Source: Spirochaetaceae bacterium (GTDB taxonomy: Bacteria > Spirochaetota > Spirochaetia > DSM-27196 > PXBQ01). From it: a stretch of 43,290 nucleotides of DNA. The stretch lies in assembly GCA_007695285.1 (NCBI GenBank), contig REEC01000159.1:1-43290 (forward strand). Direction: 5' to 3'. Below the pieces are notes generated by a model that saw only the letters and a program-made list of their open reading frames with translations, did no database searches and was not told the origin of the DNA. The position numbers and the translations under genes are program-made. Numbering within the stretch: the stretch's first letter is position 1; every line of letters starts with the position of its first letter. Shown piece after piece: positions 6,350-13,228 of this stretch.

Positions 6350-7840
6350 CTACACGATCGCGCGGTAGCGCTCAAGCGCCACTTTCCGCTCGCGCGCGTG
6401 GTCGACGATCGGCGCGGGGTAACCGTTCGGGCGCGCGTCCTCGGGCGGGGCGTGCCGGCTCTTTTTGTCGAGCGCCGCGAGCTCCGGAACCCAGCGCGCG
6501 ATGTACTCGCCGTCGGGATCGAACCGGCGGCTTTGGCGCTCGGGATTGAAGATCCGGAAGTACGGTTGCGGATCGCACCCGGTCGACGCGGCCCATTGCC
6601 AACCGCCGTTGTTCGCGGCCAGATCCCCGTCGAGCAGCCGGTCCATGAAGTACGCCTCGCCGCGACGCCAGTCGATGTGCAGATCCTTCGTCAAAAACGA
6701 CGCGACGATCATCCGGACGCGGTTGTGCATCCAGCCGGTCGCCTTCAGCTGCCGCATTCCGGCATCGACGATCGGGAATCCCGTAAGCCCGGCTTTCCAC
6801 GCGTCGAACCGGGACTCATCGTCGTCCCACTGCAGACGCCAGTACCGCGTGAGGAACGGTTCGTGTTCGACGCGCGGTTGGTGGTACAGAATATGGTAGT
6901 AGAACTCGCGCCAGATCAACTCGGTGAGAAAACGTTCGATTCCCGGCGCTTGCGGGCCGGGTGCACGCCCAGGCCGCGCCGTCTCACGGTCCGGCGAATC
7001 GAGTGCGGCAATGATCTCGGCGGTCGTGAGCGAGCCGACCTTGAGGTAGATCGAGAGTCGACTCGTTCCGTCGACGGCAGGTATATCGCGCGCCTCGTCG
7101 TAGCTCGCAATCGGCCCGGCGAGGAACTCCGAGAGTCTCCGGTGTGCGGCGACACGGCCGGCGGGTGGTAGCGTCACCCGAACGCGCGGTTGAACCGAGT
7201 CACGAGTCGTGTCTATAACGTCGTGTCGCTGTAACTCTCGTCCGGTGCCCGGCAAGTCGGACCACGTAAACCTGATGCCGGGAGTTCGGCCGCCGGGGTT
7301 ATCCGCGCGGTCCGGCACGCGGTGCCGCTGCTCGGCGAACACCGCGCGCCAGCGTTTCTCGAACGGCGAGAAAACCCGGTAGTGACCATCGCCGGACTGC
7401 GGGGTGATCTCCCCCGGTTCAAAAACAAGATGATCGCGGTCGGTCACCACTTCAACGCCGTTTTCCTGTTCGAGTAGTCGCGTGAGGCGTGTATCGCGGT
7501 CCCGCGCGAACGGTTCGTAGTCGCGGTTAAACGACACGATCGCCGGCCGTGCGGAGCCGTGCCGGGCACACTCGGAAAAAATGCGGCCGAACGCCTCTTC
7601 GGGCGTACCGGGAAGAACCAGAAGGTCGCCGCCGGCGGTTCGCAGTTCTTCACGCAACGCGGCGACGCTCTCGAGCACAAACGCGAAACGGTCGATCCCG
7701 GTGTCCGGCCGCGACACGATTTGCGGATCGACGCAGAAGAGTCCCAGCACCTTCCCGCCGGTGCGCGCGCGGCTCTTCGCCAAAGCGGGGTTGGTTGCAA
7801 CTCGCAGGTCGCGACGGAACCAGTGGATCGCGTACATCAT
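6350..7840 (-). CDS. phr: Class I deoxyribodipyrimidine photolyase
   Basis: A 496-residue flavoprotein that repairs cyclobutane pyrimidine dimers with light. The N-terminus MMYAIHWFRRDLRVATNPAL begins the alpha/beta antenna-binding domain. The C-terminal FAD domain has ELIWREFYYHILYHQPR, TGFPIVDAGMRQL, GWMHNRVRMIVASFLTKDL, LLDGDLAANNGGWQWAAS and PYFRIFNP. These are the hallmark class I photolyase motifs, including the electron-transfer Trp in WQW. The ATG at 7840 overlaps the upstream esterase stop (ATGA), so it is translationally coupled to that gene and probably lies at the end of the long ABC-transporter transcript. A cryptochrome role cannot be excluded, but all repair-type motifs are present. 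Confidence 0.95.
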   Translation of the reverse strand: MMYAIHWFRRDLRVATNPALAKSRARTGGKVLGLFCVDPQIVSRPDTGIDRFAFVLESVAALREELRTAGGDLLVLPGTPEEAFGRIFSECARHGSARPAIVSFNRDYEPFARDRDTRLTRLLEQENGVEVVTDRDHLVFEPGEITPQSGDGHYRVFSPFEKRWRAVFAEQRHRVPDRADNPGGRTPGIRFTWSDLPGTGRELQRHDVIDTTRDSVQPRVRVTLPPAGRVAAHRRLSEFLAGPIASYDEARDIPAVDGTSRLSIYLKVGSLTTAEIIAALDSPDRETARPGRAPGPQAPGIERFLTELIWREFYYHILYHQPRVEHEPFLTRYWRLQWDDDESRFDAWKAGLTGFPIVDAGMRQLKATGWMHNRVRMIVASFLTKDLHIDWRRGEAYFMDRLLDGDLAANNGGWQWAASTGCDPQPYFRIFNPERQSRRFDPDGEYIARWVPELAALDKKSRHAPPEDARPNGYPAPIVDHARERKVALERYRAIV

Positions 7841-8664
7841 CGGTCGCACGCGAGCACATTGATGTACTCGAGCCACCGCGCGGCAAGATCCGGCCAGACT
7901 CCGACCTCGCCGTCGCCGAGCCCGAGCCCGTGTCGACCTCGCGCAAAGACGTGAAGCTCGAACGGGACATCGTTTTGAGAGAGAGCGTCGGAGAGCTCGA
8001 TTACGTTTCCTACGTGTACGGATTGATCGTCCGCGGTGTGCCACATGAAGATCGGCGGAGTGTCGGCGTCGACCGCGGCTTCTACCGAGAGCATTTTCCG
8101 TTTGTCGGGATCAGGGTTCTCCCCCAATAGGTTAACCATCGACCCGGTATGCGGAAATTTCTGAAACGATACTACCGGGTAGCACAAGATCGCGAACGCC
8201 GGTCGCGCGGACAACCGGTTCAGGTCGTCGAAGGTATGGTCGAACTCCCGATCGAACATCGTCGCGGCACATCCGGCTACATGGCCGCCGGCCGAGAAAC
8301 CCATCACGCCGATGCTCTTTGGGTTGACATTCAGTTCACCCGAACGAAGCCTGATTACACGAAGCGACCGAAGCGCGTCGAGCAGCGGCACCGGGTCCCT
8401 GTACGGCGCGACTCTATACGATACGACAAACGCCGCGATTCCGAACTGGATGAATCGACGCGCGACCGGTTCCGCCTCGTGCTCCGCGCGCCGCGCGTAG
8501 CCACCTCCGGGGAAAATCAACACCGCCGGTGTCGGTGAGGTCGCGTCAGGGAGAAAACCATCTATGGTCGGATGGTCGCTTGTGTCCTCGGCGTTCCAGA
8601 GCGGAGGCTTGCCGTTCCAGAGCGGGAAAGTCACGTGCCGTCGGATCCTGTAATTCTGGTGCAT
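7837..8664 (-). CDS. Alpha/beta hydrolase, acetyl-xylan-esterase-like
   Basis: A 275-residue cytoplasmic hydrolase starting MHQNYRIRRHVTFPLW. The oxyanion-hole loop is VLIFPGGGY, the nucleophile elbow is GVMGFSAGGHVA (GxSxGG), and the acid/His end has PIFMWHTADDQSV and FARGRHGLG. This matches COG0657/BD-FAE-type esterases, frequently carbohydrate acetyl-esterases. The ORF stays open further upstream, but only across the hairpin region and the ATPase gene; the ATG at 8664 gives a normal family N-terminus. It sits between the ABC ATPase gene (74 nt away) and the photolyase (4-nt overlap). Deacetylation of an imported oligosaccharide or glycopeptide is a plausible but unproven role. Confidence 0.85.
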   Translation of the reverse strand: MHQNYRIRRHVTFPLWNGKPPLWNAEDTSDHPTIDGFLPDATSPTPAVLIFPGGGYARRAEHEAEPVARRFIQFGIAAFVVSYRVAPYRDPVPLLDALRSLRVIRLRSGELNVNPKSIGVMGFSAGGHVAGCAATMFDREFDHTFDDLNRLSARPAFAILCYPVVSFQKFPHTGSMVNLLGENPDPDKRKMLSVEAAVDADTPPIFMWHTADDQSVHVGNVIELSDALSQNDVPFELHVFARGRHGLGLGDGEVGVWPDLAARWLEYINVLACDR

Positions 8665-8704
8665 CGGAATTGAGCTTATCCGTGAACGCGTTCGCGTGCA
8701 ACTA

Positions 8705-8725
8705 CTCGCGCGACACTCGCGCGAG
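8705..8725. repeat. Perfect 9-bp inverted repeat between the ATPase and esterase genes
   Basis: CTCGCGCGA-CAC-TCGCGCGAG forms a strong GC hairpin with a 3-nt loop in the 74-nt gap. No T-tract follows in either direction, so it is more likely an mRNA processing or stability element, or a protein-binding palindrome, than a terminator. Confidence 0.55.
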
Positions 8726-8738
8726 ACTATAACCGGTA

Positions 8739-9737
8739 CTAGATTGTGGAACTCGGTCGATTCTCGTCGTACAGATGGCACGCGGTGAAGCGGCCGGGGC
8801 GTACTTCGCGCAACACCGGGCGCACTGTCTCGCAGCGGCCGGCGATCGCGACCGGGCAGCGAGGGTGGAACGGGCAACCCGACGGGACCGCGGCCGCGCT
8901 CGGCGGCTCGCCGGCGACGACCGGTCTGATGCGCTTTCGATTGGCGGGGTCGGGCTCCGGGACCGCCGCGATCAGTCCTTTTGTGTACGGATGAAGCGGC
9001 TCGTCGATGAGCTCGCCCGACCGGCCGATCTCGACCATCGTGCCCGCGTACATCACGACCGTGCGGTCGGAGAAGTGACGCGCGCTCGCGATGTCGTGCG
9101 TGATGTACAGGAACGCGATGCCGTGCGAGGTCTGAAGATCGCGCAGAATCGAGAGGATCTCCGCGCGGCTCGAGGCGTCGATCATCGAGACCGGCTCGTC
9201 GGCGACGATAAACTCCGGCTCGAGCACGACCGAACGCGCGATGCACACCCGTTGGCGCTGGCCGCCGGACATCGTGTGCGCGTACTTGTCGGTGAACTCG
9301 GCGGCCGGTGTGAGGCGGACCATCTCGAGCGCGCGATGAACGATCTCGGTGCGTTCGGGCGGTGTTCCGATACCGTGCACAAGGAGCGGCTCTTCGAGCT
9401 GCTCGAACACCGTCATGAACGGGCTGTTGCTCGAGTACGGGTCCTGGAACACGACCTGCGCGCGACGGCGGTACGCCTTGAGTGCGTCGGAATCGAGCGA
9501 CGCGACGTCGATGCCGTCGAACTCGACCTTTCCGCCGGTGATCGGGACGAGGCGGAGAATCGCGCGGCCGAGGGTGGTCTTTCCGCTTCCGGACTCACCG
9601 ACGACCGCGACGGTCTCGCCGCGGCCGACCTCGAGCGAGACGCCGTCGACGGCTTTCACCGGGAACGACCGGAAAAGCCCCTTCCTCACCGAGAAGTGAA
9701 CCTTGAGCTCGGTAAGTTTGAGAACCGGGGCGTTCAT
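8739..9737 (-). CDS. Peptide-type ABC transporter ATPase, OppF/DppF-like
   Basis: 332 residues from an ATG at 9737 that overlaps the stop of the OppD-like gene (ATGA). The Walker A motif is GESGSGKT (47-54), the signature is MSGGQRQRVCIARSV, Walker B is FIVADEPVSMID, and the H-loop is YITHD. The C-terminal oligopeptide-transporter extension has GCPFHPRCP...GRCETVRP; these conserved cysteines are known to hold an Fe-S cluster in related ATPases. It energises import together with the preceding ATPase as a heterodimer. Walker B has VSMID where TSALD is usual, a small departure. Confidence 0.93.
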   Translation of the reverse strand: MNAPVLKLTELKVHFSVRKGLFRSFPVKAVDGVSLEVGRGETVAVVGESGSGKTTLGRAILRLVPITGGKVEFDGIDVASLDSDALKAYRRRAQVVFQDPYSSNSPFMTVFEQLEEPLLVHGIGTPPERTEIVHRALEMVRLTPAAEFTDKYAHTMSGGQRQRVCIARSVVLEPEFIVADEPVSMIDASSRAEILSILRDLQTSHGIAFLYITHDIASARHFSDRTVVMYAGTMVEIGRSGELIDEPLHPYTKGLIAAVPEPDPANRKRIRPVVAGEPPSAAAVPSGCPFHPRCPVAIAGRCETVRPVLREVRPGRFTACHLYDENRPSSTI

Positions 9738-10729
9738 GACCGGACCTCCGGCGGGACCGGCTGCGTCGACTGCTCGGCGAGCCGCCAGCACCGCGCCGAG
9801 TGATCGGGCGCAGGATGGAACAACGGCGGCTGCTCGGCGGCGCACCGGTCAAACGCGTACGGGCAGCGTGGTTCAAAACGGCAGCCGGTCGGGCGCGCCA
9901 TCGGGTCGGGTGGGGCGCCGGTCAGGAAGCCCGGCTTTTCGGCGCCGTGCAACCGCGGGATGCTCGCGAGAAGCCTCTCGGTGTACGGGTCGTTCGGCGT
10001 TGTCAGTACCGTGTCGGCGGGACCGAACTCGCGGAGTTCCCCGGCGTGCACGACGGCGACCCGGTCGGCGATATCGGCCGCGAGCGCGATGTCGTGCGTG
10101 ATGAAGATGTACGTGAACCCGAGTTCCGTTTTAAGTTTCTTCAGAAGGTTCATGATCTGCGCCTGCACGCTCACGTCGAGCGCCGACGTCGGTTCATCGA
10201 GCACGATCAGCGACGGTTTGAGCGTGAGAGCGGATGCGATCGCCGCGCGTTGCTTCATGCCGCCCGAGAGCTCGTGCGGAAAGAGCCGCGCGACGTCGCG
10301 CGAAAGGCCGACCAGCTCGAACAACCGCTCGACCTCTTTGAAAGCGTCCGCTTTGCTCATCAATCGATCGAGCAGTAGTCTCTCGGCGACCTGGAACCCG
10401 ACGCGGATCACCGGGTTGAACGAATTCATCGCGCCCTGGAACACGACCGCGATCTCGCTCCAGCGGATCTTGCGCCGGTACTGTTCGTCGGACATCGCGC
10501 TGATCTCGGTCCCGTCAAACGTGACGGTCCCGCCGAAACGGCGCACGTTCCGCGGGAAGACGCGCGTCATGACCGAGACCATGCTGGTTTTTCCGCTTCC
10601 CGACTCGCCGATGATGCCGAGCGTCTCGCCGCGCTCTTCGATCGTGAACGAGACGTCGTCAACCGCCCGGAGCGCGCCGCGGGGCGTCTCGTACTCGAGG
10701 AAGATGTCCGAGACCGTCAGGAACGCCAC
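9734..10729 (-). CDS. Peptide-type ABC transporter ATPase, OppD/DppD-like
   Basis: 331 residues from a GTG at 10729, preceded by GGAGC, inside the end of the permease gene (13-nt overlap). Walker A is GESGSGKT (41-48), the signature is LSGGMKQRAAIASAL, Walker B is LIVLDEPTSALD, and the H-loop is FITHD. The C-terminal extension GCRFEPRCP...DRCAAEQPP carries the Cys pattern of the oligopeptide ATPase family. It is the partner of the 8739-9737 ATPase. Confidence 0.93.
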   Translation of the reverse strand: MAFLTVSDIFLEYETPRGALRAVDDVSFTIEERGETLGIIGESGSGKTSMVSVMTRVFPRNVRRFGGTVTFDGTEISAMSDEQYRRKIRWSEIAVVFQGAMNSFNPVIRVGFQVAERLLLDRLMSKADAFKEVERLFELVGLSRDVARLFPHELSGGMKQRAAIASALTLKPSLIVLDEPTSALDVSVQAQIMNLLKKLKTELGFTYIFITHDIALAADIADRVAVVHAGELREFGPADTVLTTPNDPYTERLLASIPRLHGAEKPGFLTGAPPDPMARPTGCRFEPRCPYAFDRCAAEQPPLFHPAPDHSARCWRLAEQSTQPVPPEVRS

Positions 10730-12168
10730 GATCGTGCTCCTTTGAGCCGCGGATCGATCACCGGCTCCATCCCGAGCGCGATGAACATGAACGTGACCGC
10801 GGTCAGCACGATCAGGAGTCCCGGTGGGATCACCCACCACCAGTACCCCAGGAACACCGCGCCGGTGCGGAAGCCGTGCTCGAGGATCTGCCCCCACGTC
10901 GGAATCGACGGGTCACCGAGGCCGAGAAAACTCAAACCCGCCTCGGCGAGAACCGCCGACGGAGCAAAAAACACGAGCTGCGCAAAGATGTACGACGCGG
11001 TGTGCGGGAAGACGTGGCGCACGATGATGCGCGCCTTCGACGCGCCGAGCGACACCGCCGCCTCGACTTCCTGCCCACTCTTGAGCTGGAGGACCATCGT
11101 GCGCACCATGATCGTGAGTCCGGGCCAGCTGAACGCGACGAGAACGAGCAGAATGATCCAGAGTTGCGAGCCGCCGATGAACACGAGAAAGATTAAAAGC
11201 GGCAGCACCGGGATGTTCGCGACGATGTCCGCCGCGCGTTGAATCACCGTGTCGGTGCGACCGCCGACGTATCCGCTCACGAGTCCGAGCGAAGTTCCGA
11301 TGAACGTGCTCACGGTCGAGGTCGAGAGCCCGATCACGAGCGCGACCGGGAGCCCAAAAAGAAGCCCGATCGCGAGGTCTCTCCCGAGCGCGTCGGTCCC
11401 CATCGCGCCGAACACCGAACCACCAAAAACCGACGTGATCTCGGCAACCGTATCGTCTTCCGCTACAGTCGTCACTTCGATCCGAAGGATGTACGAGCCG
11501 TGAAGCGCCCGGACGACACCGTCTTCGGCGCGGCCGAACAGGAGCGCTTCGAACATGTCGCGCCGTCGCTCCGACGTGAGCACCGTGTCGTACGTCGTTT
11601 CGTACACCGCGGCAAGCGATTCGCCCGCGGTTCCGTCGCCGTTCAGGACAAAGCGCAGAGGTTCCTCGCCGTGACGGGTGTAAGGCGCGGAGTCTCCCGG
11701 CCGTGGGCCCGAGACGACGTCGCGGAACAGCAGAATGTCGGTCTCGTCGGGGCGGATCAGCCGGCCGAGGATGATCGGCGGCCGCGCGCCGAACACGAAC
11801 TCGCGCATCGAGATCGAGATGAAGTTCGGCGGCTCATCGGCTGTGAACTCGATCGGGAAGTCGTACGTTCGGACGAACGCGCGCGCTCCGGCTGTCTCGG
11901 TGGTTGCGGTGGTTTCGGAAAACCGACGATGACGAAACAACCGCGTACGTGTGAACGCGTTCATCCAACTCGGCGGCACCGAGCGCGGATTGTCGGCCCA
12001 GTACGCGGGGTTGCCCCAGCGTGCGGAGCCGAAGTCCCTCGGGTACGTGACGGCGACGATGATCGCGGTAATCGAGAGAAATGCGAGCAAGATCAAACCG
12101 ATCCGGCCCGGCCCGTTCGAGAAGAGTTCCTTCAGCAGGTTGCGCCGGTTGCCTCGTTCGCCGGCCAT
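10717..12168 (-). CDS. ABC transporter permease, DppC-like, with large extracytoplasmic insert
   Basis: A 483-residue permease, well above the roughly 300 residues usual for DppC. The first membrane helix (about residues 22-42, IGLILLAFLSITAIIVAV) is followed by some 200 mostly hydrophilic residues containing FPIEFTADEPPNFISI, before the canonical core begins at FGAMGTDALGRDLAIGLLFG. The core has five helices and the EAA loop (EVEAAVSLGASKARIIVRHV). The insert would face the outside and could contact the unusual solute-binding protein. I recall similar long DppC-like permeases in archaeal and thermophilic peptide transporters. It starts 1 nt inside the stop of the DppB-like gene. Confidence 0.9.
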   Translation of the reverse strand: MAGERGNRRNLLKELFSNGPGRIGLILLAFLSITAIIVAVTYPRDFGSARWGNPAYWADNPRSVPPSWMNAFTRTRLFRHRRFSETTATTETAGARAFVRTYDFPIEFTADEPPNFISISMREFVFGARPPIILGRLIRPDETDILLFRDVVSGPRPGDSAPYTRHGEEPLRFVLNGDGTAGESLAAVYETTYDTVLTSERRRDMFEALLFGRAEDGVVRALHGSYILRIEVTTVAEDDTVAEITSVFGGSVFGAMGTDALGRDLAIGLLFGLPVALVIGLSTSTVSTFIGTSLGLVSGYVGGRTDTVIQRAADIVANIPVLPLLIFLVFIGGSQLWIILLVLVAFSWPGLTIMVRTMVLQLKSGQEVEAAVSLGASKARIIVRHVFPHTASYIFAQLVFFAPSAVLAEAGLSFLGLGDPSIPTWGQILEHGFRTGAVFLGYWWWVIPPGLLIVLTAVTFMFIALGMEPVIDPRLKGARSWRS

Positions 12169-13217
12169 CAGTCGTACCTCACGCGAGGGTCGAGGAAGAC
12201 GTACAACACCTCGAGGATCATCCGCGCGACGACGTACAGCAGAGTAAACATGAACGTGAGCGCGACGATCACCATCTCATCGGGGGTGCCCGCGATCGCT
12301 TCGTAGTACAGCCGTCCCATTCCTTGCCACGTGAAGACGGTTTCGACGAGGATCGACCCGCCGAGGGTCCCCGCGAGCCCGAGGATCAGCCCCGTGACGA
12401 TCGGCGGCGCGGCCGCACGCAGGATGTGACGTCGCGAGATGATCCTCTCGGGCAGCCCTTTTGCCTTCGCGGCAGTTACGTGGTCGCCCTGCGCGACGTT
12501 GATCGTCATCGTGCGCACGACGTAGACGTACGGACCGAGACTCGCGAGCACGAGCGTGAAGATCGGGAGCGCCGCGTGATGCACGAGATTCAGAAAGCGC
12601 AAAAAACCACCCTCGGGCGGAGGTGCGCTGTACATCCCGCCGGACGGGAAGATCGGAAACTGGAACGCGAGAATCAGGATCAGCAGAATCCCGACCCACC
12701 ACGCGGGCAACGCGTACGAGATCGCCGAGCCGTACGAGATGACCCGGTCGATCGTCGATCCGACGCGCTGCGAGAGCCGCGTACCGATGCCGATCCCGAT
12801 GATCGCGGTCACGACCATCGACGTCGTGAGCAGTATCACGGTGTTCGGGATTCGCTCGAGCACGATATCGGCGACGCGGTTGCTTCCGGTGAAACTGCGA
12901 AGCGTGTGCGCCTCACCGAGGTCGAGCGAGAATACACGCACGACCATGCCCGGAAGCCGCAGGAACCACGGCCGGTGAAGACCGTAGGACTCTTCGAGTT
13001 CGGTACGGTGCGCGGCCATCGCTTCCTCGAGTTGATCCGGGTCGCGGATCGTCTCGGCGAGGCCGCTGCGCATCCCGCGGAGCTGTTCACCGATCACCGC
13101 TTGAAGCATCCGGTCGGAGTACCCGGTCGCGCCGAGGCTGATCACGACAAGGACTTGCACCGCGACGAGGACTCCGAGCATCGTGAGGCCACGGACGAGC
13201 AGTCGGTGAAACAGCAC
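12168..13217 (-). CDS. ABC transporter permease, DppB-like
   Basis: 349 residues from GTG 13217 with a strong GGAGGGGG ribosome site. The first helix (MLFHRLLVRGLTML, then GVLVAVQVLVVISL) precedes an extracytoplasmic segment of about 90 residues; the transmembrane core starts at ERIPNTVILLTTSMVV. The EAA motif is DHVTAAKAKGLPERIIS. The C-terminus DPRVRYD is typical of DppB/OppB proteins. It pairs with the DppC-like subunit and lies 11 nt after the binding-protein gene. Confidence 0.92.
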   Translation of the reverse strand: MLFHRLLVRGLTMLGVLVAVQVLVVISLGATGYSDRMLQAVIGEQLRGMRSGLAETIRDPDQLEEAMAAHRTELEESYGLHRPWFLRLPGMVVRVFSLDLGEAHTLRSFTGSNRVADIVLERIPNTVILLTTSMVVTAIIGIGIGTRLSQRVGSTIDRVISYGSAISYALPAWWVGILLILILAFQFPIFPSGGMYSAPPPEGGFLRFLNLVHHAALPIFTLVLASLGPYVYVVRTMTINVAQGDHVTAAKAKGLPERIISRRHILRAAAPPIVTGLILGLAGTLGGSILVETVFTWQGMGRLYYEAIAGTPDEMVIVALTFMFTLLYVVARMILEVLYVFLDPRVRYD

Positions 13218-13228
13218 GGCCCCCTCCG

